Assembly (NCBI GenBank): GCA_905182405.1
Contig: CAJJBQ010000001.1
Location: 1,736,001 to 1,800,000, forward strand
DNA from: Akkermansiaceae bacterium
GTDB lineage: Bacteria; Verrucomicrobiota; Verrucomicrobiia; Verrucomicrobiales; Akkermansiaceae
Length of the DNA stretch: 64,000 bases
Direction of reading: 5' to 3'
Shown: piece after piece, positions 54,074-62,960 of the stretch
Layout: the number at the start of each line of letters is the position of its first letter
How positions within the stretch are numbered: the stretch's first letter is position 1
Program-made: the position numbers and the translations under genes
Notes under the pieces: generated by a model
Told to the model about the DNA's origin: nothing
The model's input: the letters and a program-made list of their open reading frames with translations, nothing else
The model's database searches: none

Positions 54074-55492
54074 CTACGCGAGGAGATTTTCTTTGTGATG
54101 CGGGAGGCCGAAATAGGCCTGCGCATTGTGATAGCAGATGTTCCCGATCAAATGGTGCAGGAGCTGGTGGTCGTCCGGGAGTTTGCCATCCTCGACATCT
54201 TGACCGATGACGTTGCAAAGAACACGGCGGAAATACTCGTGACGAGGGAAGGAGAGAAAAGAGCGGGAGTCGGTTAACATTCCTACGAAATGGGCGAGGA
54301 GGCCGATGGAAGAGAGTGTATTGATCTGATCCTCCATTCCTTTGATGGTGTCATTGAACCACCAACCGGATCCAAACTGAACTTTCCCGCGCATCGGCGC
54401 TTCCTGGAAGGAACCACAGGCCGCTGCAAGGACGGCATTATCTCTTGGATTAAGGTTGTAGATGATGGTCTTGGGCAGGCGATCAATCGCTGCGAGGGAA
54501 TCGAGGAAGGAGAAAATCGCCTCTCCCTGAGGCCAATCGCCGATGGTGTCGAATCCTGAATCGGGGCCGAGTTGCTTAAACAGTCGGGTGTTGGGGTTTC
54601 TCTTGGGGCCAAGGTGAAGTTGCATGGTCCAATCCCTTTCGGCGTTCCATTGTCCGATGTGAAACATGAGAAGAGCGCCGAAGGCATCGGTTTCTCCTGC
54701 GGAGGCAGCGGTGCCTTGTCGGGCCTTCTTAAGGATTTGATCCCCTTCCCGGACGGAGCAGGGGTTGGCCAGGGCATAGCGCATGCCGTGGTCGGTCATG
54801 CGGCATCCTTTTTCGTGAAAAAAATCGTGACGATTTTTTAGGGCGGTAAGAAGGTCGTCCAAGGAGCCGATATTCTGTCCGAGCTGATCAAGCCATGGGT
54901 TGAGAATGGTGGGGCGATCCACGAAGAGAGCTTTGTCGGGCCTGAAAGTGGGGTAGACCTTGGTCGGGCAGTCTGAGTTGTTGGCACTCTCGTGATGGCA
55001 GAGATCATCTGTGGGGTCATCTGTCGTGCCAACGGCATCGACGCGGAAACGGCGCATCAACTCACGTGCTGAAAAGTCGGCGTCTTTCAGTCGCTCATTG
55101 GCCTGATTCCAGATTTCTTCGGCCGTGTCAGGGCTGAGGAGGGTCTCGATGCCGAAGCAACGTCGAAGCTCGAGGTGGGTCCAGTCGTAGAGCGGATTAC
55201 GGAGAGTGTTTGGAATGGTTTCGGCCCAGGCCTGGAACTTATCACGAGGGGAAGCGTCGCCTGTGATATGGCTTTCAGGGATTCCGTTTGCTCGCATGGC
55301 GCGCCATTTGTAGTGGTCGTGTCCGAGCCAGAGTTCGGTGACATTTTCCCAACGCTTGTCCTTGGCGATTTCGTCGGGAGGAAGATGAGTATGGTAATCG
55401 ATGATCTGCTGATGCTCTGCCGATTCATGGAAGAGGCGCTCCGCAATTTTGCTCAAGAGGAGAAAGTTAGTATCGAGATAGGTTCTGGCCAC
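54074..55492 (-). CDS. uxaC: Glucuronate isomerase
   Basis: This 472-aa enzyme isomerises D-glucuronate or D-galacturonate to fructuronate or tagaturonate, the first step of uronate use. Signatures are DYHTHLPPDEIAKDKRWENV (metal His-x-His), TELWLGHDHYKWRAMRANGI, TDDPTDDLCHH and HFVGMLTDSRSFLSFPRHEY. Length is normal. No other uronate-pathway gene (uxaB, uxuA, kdgK) is adjacent. Confidence 0.95.
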   Translation of the reverse strand: MARTYLDTNFLLLSKIAERLFHESAEHQQIIDYHTHLPPDEIAKDKRWENVTELWLGHDHYKWRAMRANGIPESHITGDASPRDKFQAWAETIPNTLRNPLYDWTHLELRRCFGIETLLSPDTAEEIWNQANERLKDADFSARELMRRFRVDAVGTTDDPTDDLCHHESANNSDCPTKVYPTFRPDKALFVDRPTILNPWLDQLGQNIGSLDDLLTALKNRHDFFHEKGCRMTDHGMRYALANPCSVREGDQILKKARQGTAASAGETDAFGALLMFHIGQWNAERDWTMQLHLGPKRNPNTRLFKQLGPDSGFDTIGDWPQGEAIFSFLDSLAAIDRLPKTIIYNLNPRDNAVLAAACGSFQEAPMRGKVQFGSGWWFNDTIKGMEDQINTLSSIGLLAHFVGMLTDSRSFLSFPRHEYFRRVLCNVIGQDVEDGKLPDDHQLLHHLIGNICYHNAQAYFGLPHHKENLLA

Positions 55493-55547
55493 GGCGGAAG
55501 GCTAGAAAACCAAGAAGGAGATGGGCAGAAAAAAGGGAACGATTTTT

Positions 55548-55730
55548 CTAAACGGACGTGCTGATGCGGTGGGCAAGCGAGAGAACAATAATGCCAATCA
55601 GGATGAGGGTCATTCCCAAAAAGAAGGCCCCATTTTTACGATGTTTCCATAAGGACCAGATGCCTGCCATCGCAAGTAGGGAGCCCATTCCCAGAGAAAG
55701 GAGTCCAAGCGCTGCCAAGAATTGAATCAC
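55548..55730 (-). CDS. Small two-TM membrane protein
   Basis: This 60-aa protein has two hydrophobic segments (FLAALGLLSLGMGSLLAMAG and AFFLGMTLILIGIIVLSLA) around a basic loop (WKHRKNG). Composition is sensible for a real membrane peptide, but there is no recognised family. A terminator separates it from the symporter gene upstream. Confidence 0.5.
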   Translation of the reverse strand: MIQFLAALGLLSLGMGSLLAMAGIWSLWKHRKNGAFFLGMTLILIGIIVLSLAHRISTSV

Positions 55731-55745
55731 AGTGAAATGAGAGCA

Positions 55746-55775
55746 TAAAAAAACGGCCCTGACGAATCAGGAGCG
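55746..55775 (-). terminator. Rho-independent terminator of the Na/Pi symporter gene
   Basis: On the minus strand TCCTGA-TTCG-TCAGGG (with a G-U closing pair) forms a UUCG-tetraloop stem followed, after GCCG, by seven T. It lies 23-50 bp past the symporter stop. Confidence 0.85.
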
Positions 55776-55797
55776 TTTGAGAACTTAGAATACTAAA

Positions 55798-57540
55798 TTA
55801 GACCCGCTTGATCGTGGCATTGTTACTTGCTTCCATGATGTTCAATGAGTGATTGGCGAGGGACTCAAGCTGGTTGTTGATGTCGGTGTAGAGCATCTCA
55901 ATGCGGATATCGCCTTCTGCCATGCGCTTGATTGCTTCCTTGTTGAAGCTCTTACGCATGTTGTCGGTTTGGTCCTCGAGGCTCTTGACCGAGCTGATGA
56001 CGTCGGCCGGAACAGGCTGAAGGAGGTAGTTGTCGACGGCGCTGAGGGATTGTCCCACGACGTCTGCGATTTCTCGAACCCGTTTGGTCTGGTGATCTGT
56101 GAAATCGTGACCTTTGTTGTATTTCCGCTCGATTAGTTTAACGAGGCGGTAAGTGCAGTCGGTTGATTCTTCGAGCTCGCCGACGATGCGAATCATGGCC
56201 GCGATGTTGCCTGCATGTTGGGGAGTCAGGTCCCGGGCGGAACACTGCACGAGATATTCCGTGATGTCCTGCATCATGAGGTCGGCCTCTTCTTCCATCT
56301 TCTTCAAGCGGGAGATTTTCGAGGAGAGGTCGGTGGAGGGGTTATCAAAGGCTTTCCGGAAGCCTTTGAACATCTCCTGGGAGTGAGTTGACATTTTACG
56401 AATGGCTCCTTCAGCCTCGACGATGTTGAGTTCACCCAGATCGACGAACTTTTGTGAAATGTAGCGGAGGCGGGTCGTGTTGCGCCCTTTGTCATCCTTT
56501 TCAGATGGAACCCATTTCTTCACGGTGCTGGCGATCTGAGGAACAAACCAAACGAGGACACCGATATTGATCAGGTTGAAGGTCGTGTGGAAGATCGCGG
56601 TAGCGAAAGCAACTTCACTTGAGGCAAATTCTTTCTTCGCTGATTTTAGGCTGTCAGGGAGATGCTGGGCGATTTCCCAGACCATCCCCGCAAAGGGGAT
56701 GAATACGATGAGCATCCAGACAGTTCCTATGACGTTGAATAGGAAGTGCGCTCGGGCGGCTCGCTTTGCCTCGGTATTGGCCCCAAGAGAGGCGAGCCAG
56801 GCAGTGACCGTTGTTCCAATATTTTCTCCTAGCACGACGGCAGCGGAAATACGGAATGATTCAAAGGCATCTTCCGAAAACCAGCCATTGATGGCGCAGG
56901 TAATAGTGATTGCCATGGCGGCGGATGAAGATTGGACAATCAGGGTCAAAATGATTCCGCCGATCATAAAGAACACATAAGAGAGATAGCCTTTTCCTCC
57001 AATCAACCCAATCCAATGACGGATTGCTTCAACGGCACTAGCATCCTGTTCCTTGGCGATTCCGCTTTTGAGGTCGGGTACTGCTTCCTTTAAAAGGCTG
57101 AGACCCAGGAAAAGAAGACCAAATCCAACAATGAACTCTCCCATGGACTTCCATTTTCCTTTTCCGACAAAGAAGATAGGAAAGCCGATTCCCACGATTG
57201 GAATCGCGATTCCAGTGAGGCTGAACTTACCAATCGTTGCGACAATCCATGCGGTGATGGTCGTTCCGAGATTGGCCCCCATGATCACTCCAATGGATTC
57301 AGTGAGGGAAAGGAGGCCGACATTGACAAATGAAACGACGAGAACGGTGGTGGCGGAGGATGATTGAACCAAGCCGGTGGTGAAGAGTCCGGTGAGAACA
57401 CCTTTGAAGCGATTCCCTGTGATGGAGGCGAGCGCTGCGCGCATGCGAGCGCCAGCGAACTTTTGGACACCTTCGGACATGACTTTCATGCCGAATAGAA
57501 ATACGCCGAGGGCGCCTAGAATTTGCAGTGCGGTTGCCAT
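55798..57540 (-). CDS. Na+/phosphate symporter (NptA/YjbB type) with PhoU-like domain
   Basis: This 580-aa protein has two Na/Pi-cotransporter repeats carrying the QSSSA signature (TTGLVQSSSATTVLVVSFVN and TLIVQSSSAAMAITITCAIN), about eight to ten TMs (1-330), then a helical PhoU-like cytoplasmic domain (about 355-570). It probably moves phosphate or a related anion with sodium. PhoU fusion suggests regulation by phosphate status. Confidence 0.92.
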   Translation of the reverse strand: MATALQILGALGVFLFGMKVMSEGVQKFAGARMRAALASITGNRFKGVLTGLFTTGLVQSSSATTVLVVSFVNVGLLSLTESIGVIMGANLGTTITAWIVATIGKFSLTGIAIPIVGIGFPIFFVGKGKWKSMGEFIVGFGLLFLGLSLLKEAVPDLKSGIAKEQDASAVEAIRHWIGLIGGKGYLSYVFFMIGGIILTLIVQSSSAAMAITITCAINGWFSEDAFESFRISAAVVLGENIGTTVTAWLASLGANTEAKRAARAHFLFNVIGTVWMLIVFIPFAGMVWEIAQHLPDSLKSAKKEFASSEVAFATAIFHTTFNLINIGVLVWFVPQIASTVKKWVPSEKDDKGRNTTRLRYISQKFVDLGELNIVEAEGAIRKMSTHSQEMFKGFRKAFDNPSTDLSSKISRLKKMEEEADLMMQDITEYLVQCSARDLTPQHAGNIAAMIRIVGELEESTDCTYRLVKLIERKYNKGHDFTDHQTKRVREIADVVGQSLSAVDNYLLQPVPADVISSVKSLEDQTDNMRKSFNKEAIKRMAEGDIRIEMLYTDINNQLESLANHSLNIMEASNNATIKRV

Positions 57541-57606
57541 TGTGTGAATCTAAATAACGGAGCTATAAAGGGATCTAAAACTCCACATTTGGCCAGCGAA
57601 AAAGAC

Positions 57607-57634
57607 AAAAATGTGACAAAATTGTCACATTTTT
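57607..57634. terminator. Strong bidirectional hairpin after the TPR gene
   Basis: AAAAATGTGACA and TGTCACATTTTT are perfect 12-bp arms around AAAT. T-runs occur on both strands, 21 bp past the TPR-protein stop. It probably terminates that gene and insulates the symporter gene. An operator role is an alternative. Confidence 0.7.
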
Positions 57635-57654
57635 GGAGGCAGGGGTCTCGATTC

Positions 57655-59754
57655 CTAGAGGCCGATCTGCTGTTCGAAATCGGGGCGTGCAGGGGCACCT
57701 CGCCTTAACGCCTCTTGATAGAGTATCTTAGCCTGATCATTCTTGCCGGAGCGGGCTGCCATGTAGGCGAGGTTGAAGTGTGGTTCCCAGATGTTGGGGT
57801 CGATCCTGATGGCCTGTTTAAAGTGGATTTTAGCCTCGGGTCCCCGGCCCATTTTTCCAGCCATGTTTCCAAGAATGACATGGGCATTGGCATTCTCAGG
57901 GTCAAGTTCCAGAGAAATATTGATTTCGCGTTCGGCTTCTGGGAAGACCTGGCTGCGATAGTAGGCGTCACCGAGCATGAAGTGGGCCACTGGGATCTTG
58001 CGGTTACCAGCGTAGAGGATGGCCTGCTCAAAGTGCTTTGCTGCCTCTGAAGGTTGTTCCAATCGAAGTTTGACGATGCCTAGATTCACCATGGCATCCC
58101 AGGCTGCGGGATTTTCCTCGATGATCATTTCCAAGATTCCGCGGGATGCTTCGAGGTCATCCTTTGAGTAAAGGCGGGTGGCCACCTTGTTGAGATCGTC
58201 CTCTCGGCGGCCGAGCTCTTCGGCTGCGACCCGGCGCTCGTAGGCAGTTACCTCGAACTTGCTGGTCACGGTGAAGTCAGCACGGACCCTATCGATCATG
58301 GCATCCTCCTCAGGGGTGATCGAAGGTTTGAAAGAATCATCGAATTGAGCGATCGCTTGCTTCCAGAGTGGGTCTTCGATACCCATTCGTCTTGCTTGAG
58401 CCACGAGAAGCTCACCTTTTTTCTGTGCCGCTTCGAAATCATCGCGTTGCTTTTTTACGACTTCGCGGAGCCATGCGAGTTCTTGGCGTTTCGTTTCATC
58501 AAGATTACCGTTTACGGACTGCGAGATGATGTCCTCCTGCGCCATCTTGAGGCGGCGTTCGAGATCGTGGACGCGCATTTTTTGTTGGGCGTTCTCTCGT
58601 TGAGTATCGCGGATCTTGGCTCGGGCTAAGGTTAGAGCGCGTTGGGCCAGAAGGATTCCCTCTTTTGAGGCATTGGAATTTTCCATCGAGGCTTTGACTT
58701 GCCGTTTCGCGTCTGTGAACTCCTTGCTGAGGGAAACGTTTTGCGAGAGGAGTTTCTGCACTTGGTCCGGGACGGTCATTTTGAGGAGTGCGTTCAATTG
58801 TTCCTTCTCTTTGATGAGATCATTATACTCGAGCTGGAGGTCATCGATCATCGCGAGGGACTGCGCAAGTTGGGTGCCGAGTTGCTTGGTTTTTTCTCGT
58901 TCCACGGCAAGAAGCTTGTCCTTCATTTTCATTTCACGACGTAATTTGTCGATTTGATCCTGTTGTCCTTTGACAACGCTGCCATTGATCGTGCGCTGTT
59001 CTTCGATGATGGCCTGTTGCTCCCGACCCCGGCGTTGGAGTTCGGCGAGTGCCTTTTGGGTGAAGTCCAATTCCTGCCGGGTTTTTAGGAGAGTAGCCTT
59101 TGTTTTCCCTAGGGCGAGTGAGAGTGCGTCTTTCTCACGACGGAGTCCCGAAATCTCCTTATTGAGAGCTTCGAGTTCGGAGCGAAGGGGCGCGGAGGCA
59201 ATGTCGTTGCGCTCTTCTTGCAGATTCTTAAGGGCTTCGCGAAGTTTCGCGGCATTCGCATTACGGCCATTGTTGCTCTCGTTGAGCTGTCGCTGCAGTT
59301 GCTCAATCTTGCGCTGCATCGAGTTGAGGTCGCCCATGCGCTTTGCATCGGCTTTGGGATCCAGCGGAATGATAAGATTCTCACCGGGGTCTTCGCCTTC
59401 GATAAAGCCGTTTTTCTTTTTCGATTCCTCCTGCTGGGTCGATGCCTTGATGTAGATGGCATCCATTGTTTCCCGGGTGGATTCCTGGCGGCCCTTTACG
59501 AGGTCAGGCTTAAAGGTCGGGTGGTTGATGGCGACGGTGTCGAACATCGTCTTCGCCTTTTTTAGTTTTATATAGGCATCGAGATACTTATCCTTCCCGA
59601 TGAGTGTGTCACTATCACGAGCGAGAACCCACCCCTGGAAGTAGAGGTGTGAGGGATCGAGTGAGGCAAGTTCGGCCGGGGTCTGCGCGCCCAGAGGTGC
59701 CAGAAGTTGCAGACCTGCCAAAAGGAAGGCCATGAGATGACGTAGGTGTGTCAT
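57655..59754 (-). CDS. Secreted coiled-coil and TPR protein
   Basis: This 699-aa protein has a signal peptide (LRHLMAFLLAGLQLLAPLGA) and a long coiled coil (about 140-470; heptads such as LEALNKEISGLRREKDALSL and ERRLKMAQEDI). C-terminal TPR repeats span about 540-690 (PAAWDAMVNLGIVKLRLEQP, VPVAHFMLGDAYYRSQVFPE-like, NANAHVILGNMAGKMGRGPE, WEPHFNLAYMAARSGKNDQA). It is predicted to be a periplasmic scaffold. I cannot assign a pathway. Confidence 0.85.
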   Translation of the reverse strand: MTHLRHLMAFLLAGLQLLAPLGAQTPAELASLDPSHLYFQGWVLARDSDTLIGKDKYLDAYIKLKKAKTMFDTVAINHPTFKPDLVKGRQESTRETMDAIYIKASTQQEESKKKNGFIEGEDPGENLIIPLDPKADAKRMGDLNSMQRKIEQLQRQLNESNNGRNANAAKLREALKNLQEERNDIASAPLRSELEALNKEISGLRREKDALSLALGKTKATLLKTRQELDFTQKALAELQRRGREQQAIIEEQRTINGSVVKGQQDQIDKLRREMKMKDKLLAVEREKTKQLGTQLAQSLAMIDDLQLEYNDLIKEKEQLNALLKMTVPDQVQKLLSQNVSLSKEFTDAKRQVKASMENSNASKEGILLAQRALTLARAKIRDTQRENAQQKMRVHDLERRLKMAQEDIISQSVNGNLDETKRQELAWLREVVKKQRDDFEAAQKKGELLVAQARRMGIEDPLWKQAIAQFDDSFKPSITPEEDAMIDRVRADFTVTSKFEVTAYERRVAAEELGRREDDLNKVATRLYSKDDLEASRGILEMIIEENPAAWDAMVNLGIVKLRLEQPSEAAKHFEQAILYAGNRKIPVAHFMLGDAYYRSQVFPEAEREINISLELDPENANAHVILGNMAGKMGRGPEAKIHFKQAIRIDPNIWEPHFNLAYMAARSGKNDQAKILYQEALRRGAPARPDFEQQIGL

Positions 59755-59955
59755 GGGGCAGGGACGCTAGCAGAGAGGTGAAAAGAGGAAAAGGGAGGAT
59801 TTTGGAGCCAAATACAATCTCATTTTTCTTTATATCGGGGCGAGTAATTCGAAGGGAAGAGTTAGTTTACTTTCAATTTTGAGCGGAGCCATTTTCTTTC
59901 TTTGTTCTTTTCCTCAAGTAACACGCCTTCGGAATGAAGGAGAAATGCTAATCCT

Positions 59956-60459
59956 TCAAATCTGCTTGCGGTCCAAAGTGGCGGGCCGACGGGGATCTGA
60001 GGCTTGAAGATGGGCGAGAGCGATGGCCAGAGCATCTGCGGCATCGGACGGCGGCGTTTCTGAGAGTCCCAAGAGGGCGCGGATCATGAAGGCGACCTGG
60101 GTCTTGTCGGCCGTGCCATTTCCTACGACAGCTTGCTTCACTTTGCGTGGGGCATACTCGTAGATGGGGAGGCTGAATCCGGCCGCTGCAATCAGGGTGG
60201 CTGCGCGGGCTGCTCCCATGGTGATGGCGGTGCGGTGGGATTGGACGTAAATGATTCCTTCGACGGCCACTTCATCAGGCTCCCATTTTTTAATGAGATT
60301 TTTAATGTGGCTGTAGATGGCGTCGAGAGCCTTAGATTGAGGCACCTTTTGCGGGATGGAAATGACTCCGTAGTCGAGCGCCTTGGCGGTGGCGTGATCA
60401 CCCTCGAGAATTGCATATCCGGTGTTCCGGATGGCGGGGTCAATGCCGAGGGTGCGCAT
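59956..60459 (-). CDS. ruvC: Holliday-junction resolvase RuvC
   Basis: This 167-aa endonuclease has the four acidic catalytic residues at expected places: Asp7 (GIDPAIRNTGYA), Glu67 (VAVEGIIY), Asp139 and Asp142 (SDAADALAIALAH). It cleaves Holliday junctions with RuvAB, which are not in the window. It lies 13 bp after the helicase stop on the same strand. Confidence 0.95.
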   Translation of the reverse strand: MRTLGIDPAIRNTGYAILEGDHATAKALDYGVISIPQKVPQSKALDAIYSHIKNLIKKWEPDEVAVEGIIYVQSHRTAITMGAARAATLIAAAGFSLPIYEYAPRKVKQAVVGNGTADKTQVAFMIRALLGLSETPPSDAADALAIALAHLQASDPRRPATLDRKQI

Positions 60460-60472
60460 GGAAGGGTGGCTT

Positions 60473-61684
60473 TTAGCGACGTCGGCGCTTACCGCCCCCG
60501 CGTTTGGGCTTCTTGAACGATTTGATGGGCTTATCGTCTAACATCGCGGTGTAGAGGTAATCGAAACCTTCAAGCTTGTCCCGTTTGATCTTCTTATCAA
60601 GGAAGCGTTCAACTGCTTCGGCGTATTCAAGCTCGTCTGCGGTGAGGATGGTGAACGCGTCACCTTCTTTTTCGGCACGTCCAGTTCGGCCGATACGGTG
60701 GACGTAGTCCTCGGGATTTTCTGGAACGCGGTAGTTGATGACGTGGGTAACGTCTGAGATGTCGATTCCACGTGCGGCCACATCGGTCGCGACGAGGATG
60801 TCGTATCTGCCTTCTTTGAAGCCTTTTAGTGCTTTCATTCGGTCACTTTGGTTGATGTCCGAATGCATCGCAGTGACCTTGTCGCCGACCTGCCCTTTGA
60901 GCATCGTGGTGACAAGATCGGCTTCTTTACGAGTCCGCGTGAAGATCATCACCGAATTGTAGTCGGTCTTCTCAATGATTCCGCAGAGGAGTTCGTCGCG
61001 TTGAGTCATCGCGACGGGATAGAAGGCGTGGGAAACGGTTGAGGCGACTTCGGCGCGCGCGATTTCGATGGAAACCGGATCGGTGAGGCACCAGTCGGCA
61101 AAGCCTTTGATAACCGGAGGCATGGTGGCCGAGAAGAAGAGGGTCTGACGAGATTGTTCTTCGTTATTCCAAGGGCAGACGTTGATGATTTTTCGGACCT
61201 GGGGAAGGAAGCCCATGTCGAGCATACGGTCGACTTCATCAAGAATGAGAACCTTAATGTTTCCGAAGCGAGCGGTTGCACGATAGAAATGATCGATGAG
61301 ACGGCCGGGAGTGGCGACGATGATCTCCGCGCCTTTTTTCAACGATTCATCCTGTGCGCCATAGCCGACGCCCCCGAAGAGAAGGGCTACGGTGCATCCG
61401 GTGTGCTTGCCGTAGTGCTCAAACTGTTCGGCCACTTGATGGGCGAGCTCCCTGGTGGGTTCCAAAACGAGTATCTGGGTTTTGCCGTTGGCTTCGATGT
61501 TGCAGAGAGAGGGGAGAGCGAAGGCTGCGGTCTTTCCTGTTCCGGTCTGGGAGGCTCCAACGAGGTCTTTACTGTCAAGGATCTGAGGGATCGCTTGAGC
61601 TTGAATAGGGGTGGGTTTTTCGTAGCCAGACTCTTGCACAGCCTGTAATACGGGGGCTGAAAGCCCAAGCTCATCGAAACGCAT
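60473..61684 (-). CDS. DEAD-box-family RNA helicase with DEVD motif II
   Basis: This 403-aa RhlE-like helicase has a Q-motif start (FDELGLSAPVLQAVQESGYE), motif I ASQTGTGKT (44-52), PTREL, TPGRLID, SAT (FFSATMPP), VATDVAARGID and HRIGRTGR. Motif II is DEVD (Asp149-Val151-Asp152) instead of DEAD. A basic tail (KPKRGGGKRRRR) probably binds RNA. The likely role is ribosome assembly or RNA turnover in the cold. It is cotranscribed with ruvC. Confidence 0.92.
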   Translation of the reverse strand: MRFDELGLSAPVLQAVQESGYEKPTPIQAQAIPQILDSKDLVGASQTGTGKTAAFALPSLCNIEANGKTQILVLEPTRELAHQVAEQFEHYGKHTGCTVALLFGGVGYGAQDESLKKGAEIIVATPGRLIDHFYRATARFGNIKVLILDEVDRMLDMGFLPQVRKIINVCPWNNEEQSRQTLFFSATMPPVIKGFADWCLTDPVSIEIARAEVASTVSHAFYPVAMTQRDELLCGIIEKTDYNSVMIFTRTRKEADLVTTMLKGQVGDKVTAMHSDINQSDRMKALKGFKEGRYDILVATDVAARGIDISDVTHVINYRVPENPEDYVHRIGRTGRAEKEGDAFTILTADELEYAEAVERFLDKKIKRDKLEGFDYLYTAMLDDKPIKSFKKPKRGGGKRRRR

Positions 61685-61781
61685 ATGTGGTGGTTAAGCG
61701 AAGTCGGGCCTTTGCTCAAGGTTTGTATTTTAAATGCGTGTGATTGACGTGGAGTGAGAAGATGGTTTCTTGAGCTCGGAA

Positions 61782-62960
61782 ATGAAAAACGCATTAGAAT
61801 GCTTCGTTGTAGCCCTTCGACTTGGTCTGACTTCTTTTGGTGGGCCCGTCGCTCATGTGGGGTATTTTAGAGACGAATATGTCTCGAAAAGGAATTGGAT
61901 TAGTGAGGAGCGGTTCGGAGAATTAATGGCCCTTAGTCAGTTTATTCCCGGTCCCGGGAGCAGTCAGTTGGGGGCCGCGATTGGTCACGAAAGAGCGGGG
62001 CTTCTTGGAGGACTAGCCGCGTGGTTGGGTTTTACGCTGCCTTCAGCTCTCGTGCTGCTCTTTGTGGCTATGGGAATTGATGCTCTGAGTGGGGGATTTG
62101 TTCCAGGGATGCTTCACGGAATGAAGCTGGCCGCGATTGCGGTGGTGGCGGGCGCTTGGATCGGAATGCGAAGGTCTCTTGCAACCGGGATGCGTAAAAT
62201 GCTGATCGCGATTTTCGCCTTACTTGTTCTTCTAATTACTTCGCTAGCATGGATGACAATCCTCGTAATCGCAGTGGCGGCAGTCTTGGGAATCCTCTTT
62301 TTGGATTCAGGAAAGCTTCCTGAATCCAAAGGAAATCAGTCCTTTGGACTCGCGGGAATGGTTGCGATCGTGGTCTTTTTCATTTTTCTCTTTCTTTCTC
62401 TAAAGCAGACGTCCAACTCAGATTGGCAACAACTGGGTGGGATCTACCGAGCCGGTGCTCTCGTTTTCGGTGGAGGTCATGTGGTCCTGCCGATGCTACA
62501 GGAGACGATGGTTGGTGGAGGTCACATGCCCAAAGATGTTTTTCTCGGCGGCTATGGCGCCACGCAAGCGGTGCCAGGGCCGGTCTTTACCTTCGGGGCC
62601 TTTTTAGGGGGGCAGACACAGATTTTTGGGAACGCCTTGCTCGGAGCAGGAATGGCCGTGATTGCCGTCTTTCTTCCGGGGATGCTCCTTTTGAGTGGCA
62701 CTATGAGCGTCTGGGGAGGACTTCGTGGCAAGGCTTGGGCGCAAAAGGCAATCCAAGGGGCCAATGCAGCCGTCGTGGGAGTCCTCGGACTTGCTTTAAT
62801 TCAGATGGCCACAGAAGGAGCGATCATGGGCTGGGAGGATGCGCTTGGAGTGGTGGTCCTATTTTTCATCCTCCACCGGAAAGTGATTCCAGTGTGGGCG
62901 GTGGTGATCTTGGCTGCTCTCGTGGGAGCAGTAATAGGACTAGCCTTTAATCTCCAATAG
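61782..62960 (+). CDS. chrA: Chromate-transporter family (CHR) protein
   Basis: This protein of about 392 aa is a fused two-domain CHR transporter. The N half has LGLTSFGGPVAHVGYFRDEY and SQFIPGPGSSQLGAAIG. The C half has GALVFGGGHVVLPMLQETMV and GYGATQAVPGPVFTFGAFLG. It has about ten to twelve TMs. It may export chromate, but many family members have other anion roles. ATG 61782 is preferred, and TTG 61770 is an alternative. Its last 21 bp overlap the 3' end of rho on the other strand. Confidence 0.88.
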   Translation: MKNALECFVVALRLGLTSFGGPVAHVGYFRDEYVSKRNWISEERFGELMALSQFIPGPGSSQLGAAIGHERAGLLGGLAAWLGFTLPSALVLLFVAMGIDALSGGFVPGMLHGMKLAAIAVVAGAWIGMRRSLATGMRKMLIAIFALLVLLITSLAWMTILVIAVAAVLGILFLDSGKLPESKGNQSFGLAGMVAIVVFFIFLFLSLKQTSNSDWQQLGGIYRAGALVFGGGHVVLPMLQETMVGGGHMPKDVFLGGYGATQAVPGPVFTFGAFLGGQTQIFGNALLGAGMAVIAVFLPGMLLLSGTMSVWGGLRGKAWAQKAIQGANAAVVGVLGLALIQMATEGAIMGWEDALGVVVLFFILHRKVIPVWAVVILAALVGAVIGLAFNLQ

